64,000 nucleotides of DNA from Anodontia alba (taxonomy: Eukaryota > Mollusca > Bivalvia > Lucinida > Lucinidae): contig OZ024830.1 in assembly GCA_964016985.1 (NCBI GenBank), positions 17,539,691 through 17,603,690 on the forward strand, in the 5' to 3' direction. Below the pieces are notes generated by a model that was not told the DNA's origin, did not search any database, and saw only the letters and a list, made by a program, of their open reading frames with translations. This document shows, piece by piece, positions 1-11,705 of this stretch; position 1 is the stretch's first letter; the number at the start of each line of letters is the position of its first letter. A program made the position numbers and the translations under genes.

Positions 1-611
1 TCTATAGCTTTTATTGAAAGGTATGCAGAAACGGATTTATACAAAAAATGCTCGATTTTTCGTCTAATATGGCCTCCACAATAACCTGTAAGAACACGTT
101 TGATTGCAAATGTCGTGACAACGTTTAAAATGACAGAGTTTAACCTTTACCAGACATCTTTCGGGTGTTCGCACTTATGAGTTTTCAATAAAAAATATTC
201 GTTTAGAACAAGCTATTTTACTCACGTGAGTCTTAAACATGCATGTTGATGGAATCGCCGTGCATTTCTTCAGTCTATAATTTCAAAACCTTTGGTGACT
301 AACTACATGTACTCTGGGTAAGAATGTATGAATACCATACGTAATAACTGACGTAATTTCCGCAAACTAAAATGTCTATCAAAATTTATTAAAAATGCAC
401 ACCGTTTTACAAAACGCGACAAGAATTTTAAACAATCAGTGCTATTTTTTCAGACATCAACTGAAAAGATTAATTAATCGCAAGCTGTATACTATATGCT
501 TAATAGAACTTGCAGTTGTTTGGCAAATTATAAACAAGTGTTATGCAAAATGTATGCGTTTCTCCAAAATGTCATTCGTATTGAATTACTATACAGTGAT
601 TTTGTATAAAC
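1..611. other. No recognisable feature (intron or upstream of gene)
   Basis: AT-rich sequence without a coding region, splice-site-flanked CUB exon or repeat that I can support. One short open stretch exists but shows no domain pattern. Confidence 0.5.
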
Positions 612-712
612 TAATATCACGGTATATAGACGTTACGTAGCCTATCTGTGCAAAAAACAAAAGCGTTTCTAGAGACCTATTTGTTCTGGCAACGTAACCT
701 ATCTGTAGTAAA
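612..712 (+). repeat. Dispersed repeat, inverted copy at 6550-6645
   Basis: About 95 bp around ACGTTACGTAGCCTATCTGT recurs in reverse complement at 6550-6645, including the segment for CTAGAGACCTATTTGTTCT. The two copies differ at scattered positions, so this is an old dispersed element and not a recent duplication. Nothing coding is seen in it. The stretch from 713 to 1300 holds nothing recognisable. Confidence 0.6.
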
Positions 713-1307
713 TAATAAATACGGCAAGTAGGACGTTGAAAAGGTCAGGCAAATAATAATTATGGTCATTTATATCAATAAAATCTCAATGCTACGGAAC
801 TCTAACATTATTTATTAGCTTAAATTAAACTGCGATTGTCTCACAAACTGCGGAGAAATACTTTAAACATGCCACAGAAAGTGGAACGAGCATGTCAGCT
901 GAAGGCCAGAAGTGACAAAAACACCATTTTCAGCAGTTTTAAAACGCTTCCCATCGTTTTTTTTTTTTTCAGTGGTATATCGAAACTATCTGTTGAACAA
1001 ATATATGGTTACAATTAATGGGTCTCATGAGTATTTACATTTCAACTTAAATGCGTGAAATTTGAAAAATAAATGGATAGCGATTCTATTTGTTTCTGAC
1101 AATGGAGCCTAAACGCTAATCTGGCTAGGAAGCCTATTTGTATACATACATGGACTCGAAGGATGTCTGATAATCGGCAACGTATTTATGAATTGTTGTG
1201 GACTTTTGTTCCGTTTTATCATGGCCCGAGCCAGCATGCAGTAACTTGTTGTGTAATACATCATTCTTTCATTATTTATTTATTAGTTTTTAATTTTATT
1301 TTTAGAG

Positions 1308-1331
1308 GGGTGGGTGGGGGTGGGGGGAGGG

Positions 1332-1368
<37 letters not shown>
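1308..1368 (+). repeat. G-rich tract followed by (GA)n microsatellite
   Basis: A run of G blocks (GGGGTGGGTGGGGGTGGGGG) is followed at about 1334-1368 by GA repeats. The G-rich part has enough G triplets to allow a quadruplex. The PLE fragment at 1396 begins almost directly behind it. Confidence 0.85.
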
Positions 1369-1371
<3 letters not shown>

Positions 1372-1395
1372 ACACTGATCGTATCACGAAAGCGG

Positions 1396-1809
1396 CGGAG
1401 GTTTATGCGAACCGAATTTTTATGTGTTTCTGTATTAAGAGTAGCATCGGGACCCAGGGTGAAGTTAGCTAGCTGTAAAAGTGCTTTAAACCCCACGGTG
1501 GTTTACTCTACTGATCGTTCTAAGGCGGTTGTCCCGGTGTTAGTCTTATTCTTTGTTGCTTTGTGGTTTATTCTACGAGGCGATTTGTTATATGTCTTTC
1601 CATGTGTCATTTTGTTCTGTGTTTTTCAGTCCTTTTAGTTTTGCGATTACCTCGCTTGGGGAAGAGAGAGCTAATCTTAGTGCTTTTCCTACGTTTGTTC
1701 GATTTGTGCTTGTTTGGATTTGTCGGTTTCCTCTTCCTCTTGGGGTCTGGGAAGGGCTGCGGTTTGTGATTGTGGCACTCCCTGGACTTTTCTCTTACCT
1801 TTTTTTTTT
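1396..1809 (+). mobile_element. 3' untranslated fragment of Penelope-like element (5'-truncated)
   Basis: This block is nearly the same as 13210-13617 and 14900-15324 and matches the tail of the element at 33640-39290 on the minus strand. It starts in the 3' untranslated part (TTTATGCGAACCGAAT) and ends at the shared 3' terminus (GGACTTTTCTCTTACCTTTT). Open frames across it are not proteins, because they fall downstream of the conserved C-terminal reading frame seen in longer copies. Variable 5' ends with a fixed 3' end fit target-primed reverse transcription. The stretch 1810-2104 holds nothing recognised. Confidence 0.75.
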
Positions 1810-2104
1810 GATGAATCTTTGAATGCGAAAATTTTCTATACGCCTTATCACAGTGTTCAATAAATCACGATGATTGCATCGATGTTACCTAGGGAACCAA
1901 TATACTGTTTTTGGACTCAGATGTTTCAGCATCAGTTTTAATAGGCAAGTCCGCTTCTGAGAATCAAACATACAACTATAGAACTGTAACACCCGAAACT
2001 GTCGAAAACGTAGAAAGTTTGAAGACAACCTACACGGCTAATTATGGGTACAACATGAAAATTAAAAGTTTCTGATGTTAGGATGTTTGAATATATTAAC
2101 AATA

Positions 2105-2425
2105 TTGATTAATTGTGTTGGGGTTTAACGACACGTCAACCCTTGTTGGTCATTTTATGTAGTCTCACAGACAATGGGAGACAAAATATAGAAGAGATAG
2201 TAGAGGAGGTGAAAGAGCGGGACAAAGGAGAAAACGGAAAATGAATGAAAGTGGAGAAATAGAGGAAATAAAAACATTGCCCCTCAACTATTACCTGCTG
2301 CAAGGACAGCAGACCTTGCCCAACTGTCAGCTAATATCAGTTGGACGCCCCGATGAAGCAAGGTACACGACACCTTTGTCTCACCCAACCACCCCAAATA
2401 ATATCGCGGACAGGAATCGCCATGT
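2105..2425 (+). repeat. SINE-like dispersed repeat (inverted copy at 54080-54355)
   Basis: Begins with TTGGGGTTTAACGACACGTC and ends near the segment TCAGTTGGACGCCCCGATGA. The reverse complement of the same series of blocks is found at 54080-54355. The open frame inside (about 62 codons from 2241) is also present in the second copy with frame changes, so it is not a gene. The GGGTTTAACG start recalls conserved central domains of mollusc SINEs, but no Pol III boxes were established. The stretch 2426-3040 holds nothing recognised. Confidence 0.65.
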
Positions 2426-3040
2426 TTAAATTTTCATAATTTTTAATGCCATTGAGCCGCAATCCATATTCTTGAGGTATCTTATCTTTGTTCCTTTGTA
2501 CCTCTCCCTACCACGAAATGGAAGGCTAGGTGCACTATCCTGCCTCGTGTATTTCATCCAAAATGCACGCACTTTCATTTTCCACGTATTCAGGATGACC
2601 GTTCGACCTAAAATATTTTCATTGCTTTGATAAAATTGGATTTTGCGCGTCGCTACTAGACGTTTTCACTAATTTTACATAGTGACACAGGTTTTTTGGT
2701 CGGGTGCCTAAGTTCGACTCTGTCCTGCATTCGTCCACTTGTTATGACGAAGTAAGGGCAACACGTTTGGAGTACAAGTTAATGGGTTACATTATGAAAA
2801 ATTGGTGATTGGCATCAAGATAAACAGTATATTCAAAAATAGACCTGCTTTAGATGTTGGTGTAGTAGTCTGTCGATGTCAAAGGCGGAGTAAATATTTG
2901 TTTGAAACGCATAAGCAGATATATTAACAATTATTGCTGAAGAGAACGTAGCTGGGGCAGTTTAGGATAGTTGAAATTCGTAAAAATACCGCAAAATAAA
3001 GAAATACTGTCCCTTAGCTTGAAAAAATAATGGACTGTGA

Positions 3041-3745
3041 AAAATATTCCGGACTGTTGATCACAAATGGACGGATGACTGATGCACGAACGGACAGAAA
3101 AGATAATGTTGCTCTTGCACACCTTTACCATGAGAGGAAGTGATGTAGCAAGCTTGGTTGAATTCCACCTGGTGGTTTAGGAGAAGCTAGCGTGACGGAT
3201 AGTCAGACGGACGACGGACGCACAGAAGGACGGATGCACGCAAAAACTGTTGCTCTCGCACACTCTTACCATGAGGGGAAGAGATGTTGCAATTTGGTTG
3301 AATTCCACCCAGTGATCTAGGAGGAGATGGTGTGACGGACAGATGGACAGATGTACGACGGACGCACGGACTGATGGACGCACAGAAAAATTATGTTTTT
3401 CTCGCATATCCTTACCATGAAGGGAAGTGATTAGCAAGATTGGTCGAATTCCGCCCAGTGGTTTAGGAGGAGAAAGCGTGACGGACTGATGGACGGACGA
3501 TGGATACAAGGACCGACGCACGTAAAAATGATGTTGCTCTCGCAAACCCTTACCACGAGGGGACGTGATGTAGTAAGTTTAGTTAAATTCCGCCTAGTGG
3601 TTAAGGAGGAGATAGCGTGACAGACAAATAGACGGACGACGGACGCAGTGAAAAATAATGTTGCTCTGGCTCAAAATTACCATGAGGAGAAATGATCTAG
3701 CAAGTTTGGTAGAACTCCGCCCAGTGGTTTAGGAGGAGATAACAA
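3041..3745. repeat. Minisatellite, about 140-bp unit, about 5 copies
   Basis: Units contain, in order, GACGGACG-type purine-rich runs, TTGCTCTCGCACACTCTTAC, CATGAGGGGAAGTGATGT and CCCAGTGGTTTAGGAGGAGA. The CATGAG landmark recurs near 3127, 3268, 3413, 3551 and 3679, giving spacings of 128 to 145 bp. A minus-strand open frame at 3177-3545 is a product of the repeat. Confidence 0.85.
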
Positions 3746-3825
3746 TATCCCCATATTTTTTAAAGCGGGGGTTAAAAATATTTCAAAATATTGTATGGTG
3801 AATTTTTTTACCAAAAGTGCTAAAC

Positions 3826-3990
3826 ATCAATTTTTAGCAGACGACATTTTGAAATATTATCTTATTTTTCCCAGGAAACAGGACTTGATATTTCATGCAA
3901 ATTGTTTCCAATAGGGACAATTTGCATGAAATGCTAATTTCTGTTTTCTGGAAAAATATTTAATCATATTTTATTGCCAAATAATCATAT
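3826..3990. repeat. Palindromic MITE, family H
   Basis: Inverted repeat. GCAGACGACATTTTGAAATA and GGACTTGATATTTCATGCAA on the left are answered by TTTGCATGAAATGCTAATTT and TTTTCTGGAAAAATATTTAA on the right. The same design occurs at 4435-4590, 6880-7040 and 50600-50745. No coding potential. Confidence 0.7.
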
Positions 3991-4434
3991 AGCAAGTGGG
4001 TTGGACCACAAGTTCTCACAACATTAGATAAGGTCCTCCCCAAAACAAAATATAACATACAAAGTTTATGGCATTTAGTAACTCTTATTATGTAGACACT
4101 AGAATTCCGATTGTCCAGATGCTAGTACAGAAAGAAGAAAGAAGATAAAATTATATAAGATCAAACAATATACAGCGTCTGGAGAGTCCGAGTTCGCGTG
4201 TTTACATGCATACAAAATTAGTTTATAATCAACAAAACATTGAGCGGTCGCAAGTAGAGCTATAGAAAGAAGAAAATAACTAGAGAAAAGAAAAGAAGAA
4301 AGGTGTACAATGATAAGAAATTAGTTCTATAGGAATCTAGTTTCAAGGATAAAAATGAAACTGGGAAAATATGAAAAGTATCATCGCGATATGTTGTCTG
4401 CTGTTTGATTGCCCAGAGAGTGCTAAACATCTAT

Positions 4435-4590
4435 TTTCAGCAGACGACATTTTGAATTATTTTCTTATTTTTCCCAGACACAAGATTTGACATTTCATGC
4501 AAATTGTCTCCAATTTGCATGAAATGTCAAAGTCTAATATCTGATTTATTTAAACCAAAAGTAATATCCTATTTTACATTGCGGTTCATA
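4435..4590. repeat. Palindromic MITE, family H
   Basis: A second copy of the inverted repeat, with TTTCATGCAAATTGTCTCCA answered by AATTTGCATGAAATGTCAAA around a very short centre. The stretch from 4000 to here contains only AT-rich sequence, and 4600-5450 holds nothing that I recognise. Confidence 0.7.
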
Positions 4591-5454
4591 CCTGTGACGG
4601 TACTCGTTTTCTGTTGAGGTGGGGTGGGGGAGGGGGTGGGTTCATACCCCTGCGCCACAATAACAGTTAATTTTCTTCCTAACCATATTTTCGATTTAAA
4701 CAAAATTTTCAGGATATTTAGATACTTACGTGTCTCTGCGGTTGGTAGTAAATTTGCAAAATTTGAAGACCACATTGTCATGCCAGACTATTCGGTAATT
4801 TCCGTAAGGGGCTCGGGGTAGGGCTTCTTACGCGATCAACCATATTATAGATGTTGAATCTCGTGTGAACTTACTAAGTCAATTTATATACGAAATACGG
4901 TCTAATTGTTACTTTGCACGTGCTAACTCGCATATTCCGGGGCTTGAAATTGATAGGGATAACTAACAAATCCACTTCAGTTTGCAAAATATTGACGCGA
5001 GCGAAAAGGATGAAACACTTTATTACAAAAATGACAAAACTTTTGACAAAAAGTGATAGTGTCAAAACTTTTGTAAGGAACCTGTAGACGTGTGCTTTCT
5101 CATGCAGTTACGATGAACAGAGATATATATGATTTTTTCCCAGTATATGGCAAAAGCGTCAAGGCGCTGCTTCTGATCTGCATGTCACTGGCGGCAGTAT
5201 TGCTACCCGGGAACAAGCATCTGTGAAATGTATGTTGGTGAGGCAAAAACTGTTTGCAGATCCAGGCTTTAGTTTTGTATTATGCGCGGTACAATTATGA
5301 AAACTGATACGACATCCGGCCAGGTACATATGCATGTTTTGTATATTGTGAGTCACGTGCGTTTTTACTATTTCATATTGCGTGGGTATATTCAACACGT
5401 GTTTCTTACGATGCTGTAGGTAAAGAGGAGTACCCAAAGTAACTAGATAACTAG

Positions 5455-5640
5455 AAATGAGACTAAAGGACGCGGATCCCCACGCCTGAAAATCTTAAAC
5501 GCAATTTGCTAACGCCTGAAAAAAAAACTTAAGCGCAAATTGCTAATGCCATCTCGGACGCGGACGGACACGCGGGGACAGACGAACAGTGTAACACTAT
5601 ATGCCCTTTGCACCATTTTTCGAGTGCGGGGGCATAAAAA
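5455..5640 (+). repeat. Dispersed repeat with GGACGCGGACGG core
   Basis: Contains a short internal duplication (AACGCAATTTGCTAACGCC versus GCGCAAATTGCTAATGCC), then GGACGCGGACGGACACGC and AACAGTGTAACACTATATGC, ending TGCGGGGGCATAAAAATA. It resembles the terminus of the GACGGACG class of elements, of which another member ends the element at 38589. No gene. The stretch 5641-6549 holds an A-rich tract (5817-5890) and nothing else recognised. Confidence 0.45.
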
Positions 5641-6549
5641 TACAACAGTCACGTGAACATGTATACCAGGCTCTGACGGGTCTGGTTAACTCGCTCATAG
5701 CTTTCTTGGGCAATTGGTTACGGGTAGAAAAATTACACTCTTATCCCGTTTCCGTAGAGGCCACCTTTTAATTAATATAAGTTTCCAGATTTCAACTTTT
5801 GTCATGTTAAATAAGCAAAAAGAAAAAAAACCAAAAAAACAAACAAACAAAAAAAACAACAACAAAAAACAAAACAAAAAAAACCCCAAAAAACACGCCC
5901 TATATGATATTAAATTTGGGTCGTCTTCTTTTGCATTTAAAACAATTGTAAATTACTATGCAGAAAAAGTCTCAAATTTTGGGCTATACACTTGATCTTA
6001 TCTCACTGCGTAGGCCTACATGCAAAAAAATCTACTGCGAAAAAATCGGAAATCAATCTGCATTCTGGATTATTTATGGCTTTAATATGATCAGACTTTT
6101 AAGTAACCGATCAGCTGTTTCTCTGTAACCTATAGGTATCCTTAGCCATGTACGCAAATCATTATCCCGTGCCACAAAATGAACATATTTGTCAAAGCAA
6201 ATAGGCTCAAGATATGTCACTTATTATAAAATCCATATTTCCTACTAACATATGCGTTTCACGAGCGGGCAGAGTTTAATGACTGATTCAGAAAAGGTGA
6301 AAACGGAGTGGTATAAAATAAGAAAATTGACGCTTTTCATTGATTCAACACGTGAAATCAGTGACTCGATTTCGCAAATGTCATTTAGATTTCAACGATA
6401 CTGTCTTGCGATCAAATAGATTTCTCTAAGCATATCACACATAATTTAGGAAAGAGTTATAAATGTTCCGTAGCATTCGAGTATTTGTGACTTAATTTGT
6501 AAATATGTTGCTTTTAGTGTTAAATCCGTGCTCCCTCCCTGTCATGGCC

Positions 6550-6645
6550 TGTTTACTACAGATAGGCTACGTTGCGAGAACAAATAGGTCTCCAGAAACG
6601 CATTTTTGCACAAATAGGCTACGTAACGTCTTTATACCGTGAATA
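6550..6645 (-). repeat. Inverted copy of the repeat at 612-712
   Basis: Reverse complement of the 612-712 block; the recognisable core is AGATAGGCTACGTTGCGAGA followed by ACAAATAGGTCTCCAGAAAC. Confidence 0.6.
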
Positions 6646-6879
6646 TCCAATCGTTATGTATACAAAAACGCAGCCGTAGCCGTATATCTTTCCGATTGTA
6701 GGGTGACATTTTGTTTTTGCAAGAACTGAGAAACCCGACTAAATAGATGGACAGATGTCAGCATTGTGTTACTGAGTTACATGTAATTTGAGCCACAACC
6801 TGAGAAAACATACCTTCCGACACGTGCTCCGAACGCAGACTCACTTTAAGCCTTAAAACGTCAAGCAAAAATTTGTAGC

Positions 6880-7040
6880 AGTCGACATTTATTTTTATTT
6901 TGTTTTAATTTTTCAAATAAAACAAGTCTTGAAATTTCAGGTGAATCGTCTGCCAAGCAGACGATTAACATGAAATATCAAGACTTGTTTTCTTTGAAAA
7001 ATTAAAAAAAAAAATCAAAATGTCGTCTGCTGCAGTTGTG
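6880..7040. repeat. Palindromic MITE, family H
   Basis: Near-perfect inverted repeat. AAAACAAGTCTTGAAATTTC on the left pairs with GAAATATCAAGACTTGTTTT on the right, around GTCTGCCAAGCAGAC. It ends with GTCGTCTGCTGCAGTT, matching the start GCAGTCGAC. Confidence 0.75.
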
Positions 7041-7054
7041 ATTGGCGCTTTAAG

Positions 7055-7192
7055 GGTTAGAAAGAAAGCGCATCCGTCCAGTCTGATATGTCTTCCTTGT
7101 CTGTTCTTTAGCTATCCAAAATGTGCCCAGTGAGTGCGCAGGCTGATCTAAATCTTCGCTGAGCGCACATGTCCGAATATACGATTTCAGCC
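7055..7192 (+). repeat. MITE family I, partial
   Basis: Contains GCTATCCAAAATGTGCCCAG and CGCAGGCTGATCTAAATCTT and ends GCGCACATGTCCGAATATAC, the right end of family I (complete copy at 63040-63252). The left end is missing. The sequence 7193-7764 upstream of the first exon holds no supported feature. Confidence 0.6.
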
Positions 7193-7764
7193 GTTGTGGC
7201 TCATTTGTATTACTTTTGCTTTGATATACTCAGTTTTACATGTATTTAAGACTGAAGAATACAAAACATGTCTTGTATGGAATAAGGGTGGGTTTCCTGC
7301 GCGAGTGAATTGGAACCAACCCACAGGTTTTTTCGATGTATGTTCTTCATCTCTCCTTCTTTTGGTACATCGGTAAGGACTTCCTTCGTACATGTATTAA
7401 GGTCATTCTTTTGGTACCTGTGGGACTCGCAAACACAAACCGCAAATAAGATCTGTGTGGTCATCAAAGACTCAGATCAGCCTACCTATCCACTAAGTAT
7501 GGCAACGGTTCTCGTTTATCCCAATGTGGATAGTCCGTAGCTATAGAAGACACATGCGATCAGTGAATAGTCTGATCAGACTTTTCGGATGCAAAGGCTG
7601 ATCTGAGCCTTCGCTGGTCGATTAAATCCTATTAAAATTTTTGTCGTGCGCTAGCTCATTTTTTTCTGACGGCCTATTTGGTCCTGTGCATTCGCTTTTC
7701 TTTAAGTTGTGCTTATCGTTTAATCTGTCTTTTCTGTTGTCTTATTTTTTTTCATTAATTGCAG

Positions 7765-7924
7765 ATCTACGAATGGATAATTAGTGAAAACACAATGAGG
7801 GACAGTTACTGTGAGGACAACTTTGTAGCTACGTTACTTTCATCAAAGAACATTCTTTATGTCAATTTACGCTATAATGTCACCGGTCCTAGAATACATT
7901 TCAATGCATCTTACGACACAAGAG
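7765..7924 (+). CDS. CUB1, second-half exon
   Basis: Acceptor TTAATTGCAG at 7755-7764 and donor GTAAAC at 7925. The 53 codons start phase 0 and end phase 1. They read as the C-terminal half of a CUB domain: IYEW replaces the usual VYDG, the fourth CUB cysteine is residue 16 (SYCED, where most domains have CG), then a hydrophobic strand (NILYVNLRYN) and the closing FNASYD strand. Potential N-glycosylation sites are N38 (NVT) and N47 (NAS). The matching first half was not found upstream and probably lies outside the window. The split final codon joins to 20204 as GAC. Confidence 0.82.
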
Positions 7925-7954
7925 GTAAACTGAAATCATCGAATGGGCAACGTC

Positions 7955-8185
7955 AAGCGAAACAATGTCTTCGAGCATGCGCAAAATGCGCATATTCAGA
8001 TCAGCCTACAAAAAGTACTCAAAGTATCATCCGGCCTATTGCTCTTCTTTCATACATTCTTTAGAATCCGATGATTCTGCTAGCGGACAGAGAATGTCCT
8101 TATCAGACTGCGCGGATACGCAGGCTGATCTTGATCTTCGCTGTCCACATAGCCTGAAGACACGTTTTTGCATGACACAACTCAA
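7955..8185 (+). repeat. MITE family I-related fragment
   Basis: Carries CGCATATTCAGATCAGCCTA, CGGATACGCAGGCTGATCTT and a right end CACGTTTTTGCATGACAC. Related blocks occur at 40012-40235 and 62632-62765. Open frames through it are not coding. Confidence 0.5.
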
Positions 8186-9372
8186 TTTTCTGTTCCCATG
8201 GTTTGTGATCACTACGATTACATGCATTTACTATATATAGTGTGGCAAACTGGACAATTATACGAGTTTCTGTAGCATTTATACAATACAATACAATACA
8301 AATACAAATACATTTGTTCAGCATTAAGCAAATACATTGCTTCTAGCCTACAATACATAAGTGTAGTGATACAAACACAAAATACATCACATAATTTACA
8401 AAACATGTTATAAAGAGAAGCTTAAGACAGGTGAGTATATAATAGGGAAAAACAATTCAATTCTTAACTTATTTGCGAAATATATGTATTTAGATAAATT
8501 TAGTATTTCCTTTTTGTTACTTGTTGACATAATATTATCAAATTTGTTCACAGTAGGCCATCTGCAGTAATAATGTTTCAGATATTTTCTACGTAAATAT
8601 CTGTATAGTGGACATACTAAAAGGAAGTGGTATTCGTTTTCTATAACATTTGACGTACAGAATTTACAAAATCGCTCTTCTCTTGGAATGTTTTAGTATC
8701 ATCCTCTTTCTATTTCTAAATTGTGTGATGAAAGCCGAAAGCGAGTTAATGCAGTTTGAAATTTTCTCTCATTGATATTATCGAGGTAAGGCTCTAGATT
8801 AAAAGTATGTTTATACCTGCTGTAAGAAATATGTCGCTGTGAATTATTTATAGCATTGTACCAGATTTGATGGTATTGGTCAAATAGTCTCTGCTTTATT
8901 TGGATAAGATTAATGTCGTATTGGTCTTGATATTGCCATAGATTTCATAAACCCAAATTGTCTAACATTGACTTGATTTGATGAGCCCAATTTTGATTTC
9001 TGTATGTTAAATTTCGATTTGCATCATCTTTTAGCATTAAGTAAATTTGTTTAACAACACAGTTTTCGTTTGAAAGTAATATCTTGTTCCAATATCTAAA
9101 CATGTGGATTTTTCGTATGATTTGCATGGGTTCTCTTCCCGTTTCTCCATATAAACTTATCAAATTCGTTGATTTTTAACGCCAAAAAGTTTACGTAGGA
9201 ACTTTGTGTGGACATTTTCAATATCCTTCGCTTGATGCAAGCCCCAAATTTCAGACGAATAGTTCAATACCGGAGCAACAAGTTGGTCAAACAATTTGCA
9301 TTTATCTTTTGTTTTGAACTCATATTGACAAAAGATAGAGAAAAGTCGGTGCATCGCCTTAGATGCATGCTC

Positions 9373-10071
9373 TTATATACATTTTTGAGTCCTATGCCAA
9401 TTGCCATTTCTAAGAAAGTGAATACCTAAGTATCTGAATGATGTAACAATCTCCAATTTTTCATTATAAAGATAAAAGTTATAATCTGTGTGTCGGCCTC
9501 TTTTTTCAAATATTAACACTTTTGTTTTGTTTATATTGATTTTTAACTTCCAAGTATTGCAGTACATTTCGATGTCATTTAACATTGACTGGAGCGATGT
9601 TGAGGAAGTAGAGACTAGAACTTGGGCGTCAGCGAACATTATGAGAAATAGTTTAAGCTCATTTATTGTAAATATGCCATCTAGGTCTGAATTTATGTTA
9701 TTTAGGATATCGTTCACGAAAAGCATAACGAGTAGGGACGAACTAGGATCACCTTGTTTTACATCGAGTTGTATATCAATGCTTTCTGACGTTTTATGAT
9801 TATGCTTAACAACTGCGCGCACTACTGAATACATTGCTTTAATTGCTTGTGTCATTTTGGAACTTACGTTTTCTGAAATCAGTTTTTGCCATAGAAATAT
9901 ATGATCTATTTTGTCGAAGCATTTTTCGTAATCTATGAACACAGCATACAATTTTTGACCACTGTTTAAGACTTTTGAGATAATAGAGTTTAACATGAAG
10001 ATACAATCCGTCGTGTGTTTTCTTTCCTTTTTGATAACCAAATTGGCAGTTTGATATTTTATTATGTCCAT
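9373..10071 (-). pseudogene. LINE reverse transcriptase core, catalytic motif broken
   Basis: The longest intact piece (232 codons) of the LINE at 8281-11703. It shows RT motif A (AVFIDYEKCFDKIDH), motif B (VKQGDPSSSLL) and the motif C position, which reads FADAQ where an active enzyme has (F/Y)ADD. The second catalytic aspartate is therefore replaced by alanine. Downstream thumb and connection pieces (LKININKTKVLIF, RYLGIHF) continue in the same frame and then shift. Reverse transcriptases of this kind copy the element's RNA at a nicked target; this copy cannot. Confidence 0.88.
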
Positions 10072-11108
10072 TCTGTTAGGCGGTTTAAGAGAACTTGTGA
10101 GTATATTTTTGGCAAAATATTGTTAAGCGTTATTCCACGGTAATTTTTTGCTTGTTTCGCATCTCCGCCTTTGAATATTGGTACAATATATCCAAGACCC
10201 CAGCTTTCAGTATTCTGAATTATTGAAAAGATATGTAAAAAATGGAAACTAAAAACGGTAAAATAATATCATAAGAAGATTTTATTATTTCGGCGGAAAT
10301 GTCATCTTGGCCCGAAGATTTGCCATTTTTTTGTTTGAAAACAGCTTTTCTGATTTCTTGTTCAGTTAACATGGTGTCGAGTTCTACAATATTTGAGCCT
10401 TGAATTTCTTCATTGTTTAAATTTTTAGTATCCGGGATGTCCCCTAGTAAAGTTTTAAAATGTTCATGTAGTTTTCTAACGTTATATCCTCGTTTGAGCT
10501 TTTTGATTTGGTGTAGCATTTTTTGACAGACTTCCAAAACCTTTTTGGTTGTATTTTTGCTATATTTTCAAGGCGTTGGCCTTCATTTTTCTTATGTTTA
10601 TTTTTTGCTTTCTGTCGTATTCTATTGTATTTTGTGCGCATTTTTACAAAAGCTGATCTATTTTCAGTTGATTTATTTTTATTAAATATATTTCTTGCAT
10701 TTTTAAAATCTCTTTTTGCATTATAGCAATTATCATCAAACCATGCTTTTTTTTCTATTGTTTTTACTGTTTTTACTTTTCTTATGTTTCGGAATATTTT
10801 TACCAAATGCAACCATTGCATTTTTCATGTAAAAAAAATTGTGAACAAATCTACTTTATTTGATATATTCGTGCGTGCACAGAAATTTGTATCAAATGTT
10901 TGTAAATTTTGCTCTAATTTTTGTCTGTAATTTGGAACCATATCTTCGTTAAATACAAGTTTTTGACCAAATAAATCAGTTTCTATATTATCATTTTCTG
11001 GTTCATTATTGATATCCTTTCTAATGAAAGTAAAGTGTAGGCCTGCATGATCTGAGAAAGCACTCCAGTTTAAAACTGTAGTCATGGATAGAATCTATGT
11101 CAAAAATG

Positions 11109-11555
11109 TTAATCAGTAAATAATCGGTGACACTGTCCACAGGTGGAAAAGAAAGTAAAGTTACCATGTGTATCATTGAATAAACGTCCATTTGCAATAA
11201 TATTACAAGTTGAATTGCAAAGAGAAATCAATTTCTGCCCATTACTATCTGCTGTAGTGTCCTGATTTTTACGGATAGGGAATGAATTTATATCAGTTTC
11301 TCCCTGAATGTTATTTTCAGGGTCTAAGTAAGCATCAAAATCTAGAATATCAGATAATGTTGCTGTTCGAGCATTAAAATCACCAGTTACATATGTTTTT
11401 CCCATTTTACTGTATTTTTCGAGAACTTTTTCAATTTCTTCAAAAAAGTCAAAATCTTTATTTTTCAATACTTTTGAACTAGTTGGTGGAATGTAAACAT
11501 AACATAAGTAAACATCCTCGTTAAATTGAAACAATTCATTACTAAGTTTATCCAA
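11109..11555 (-). pseudogene. LINE apurinic-type endonuclease fragment
   Basis: A 148-codon open piece of the endonuclease/exonuclease/phosphatase fold. It shows the strand VYLCYVYIPPTSS, the motif GKTYVTGDFNART, and later NGRLFNDTHGNFTFFS. In another frame just downstream (PVDSVTDYLL) follows the expected SVTDY motif, showing a frameshift near 11130. The upstream part of the domain (11556-11700) is in yet another frame. It would nick the target DNA in an active element. No start codon decision is possible because the 5' end is lost. Confidence 0.8.
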
Positions 11556-11705
11556 ATTTTACCACAGTCATTTTTATCGACCAAAGAAATTTTATCTTCT
11601 AAAGTTTCTCTATAATAGACGGATATACCGCCGCTTTGACGCCCTTTTTTGACTCCATATGTTTTTTGTCGAATATATGATTTAATCTTTGTTTTGATTT
11701 CTGAA

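Larger units (their letters stand above)
8281..11703 (-). mobile_element. Degenerate non-LTR retrotransposon (LINE), 5'-truncated
   Basis: On the minus strand the order is endonuclease, reverse transcriptase, C-terminal CCHC-like region, short 3' UTR and a pentanucleotide tail. Endonuclease pieces (about 11700-11040) show KGRQSGGISVYYRETLEDK, AYIPP-type YVYIPP and GDFNAR. The C-terminal part near 8560-8690 reads ICKFCTSNVIENEYHFLLVC, a common LINE ending. The 3' end is marked by repeated TTGTA-type units at 8281-8310. At least five frameshifts or stops break the frame. The N-terminus of the endonuclease is missing and the element abuts a family E MITE. Autonomous activity is excluded. The clade is not assigned. 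Confidence 0.85.

Noticed and set aside
1405..1822. Three overlapping plus-strand frames of 68-89 codons, hydrophobic, membrane-like
   Set aside because: They fall in the 3' untranslated part of the PLE family. Equivalent frames recur at 13194, 15017 and 42144 only because the repeat recurs, and the true C-terminal frame ends upstream.
2241..2429. 62-codon frame and its relative at 54107-54373
   Set aside because: Same SINE-like repeat in opposite orientations, with the frame broken between copies.
3177..3545. 122-codon minus-strand frame
   Set aside because: Product of the 140-bp minisatellite; the frame is not kept between units.
5714..5995. Lysine/asparagine-rich frame and its phenylalanine-rich antisense
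   Set aside because: Generated by an A-rich tract; no ordered protein features. The same holds for 28530-28916, 55269-55774 and 60049-60595.
1..7764. First-half exon of CUB1
   Set aside because: I looked for a CGG...DCxW...CxxDxL pattern with a phase-1 acceptor and phase-0 donor and found none; it is probably upstream of the window.
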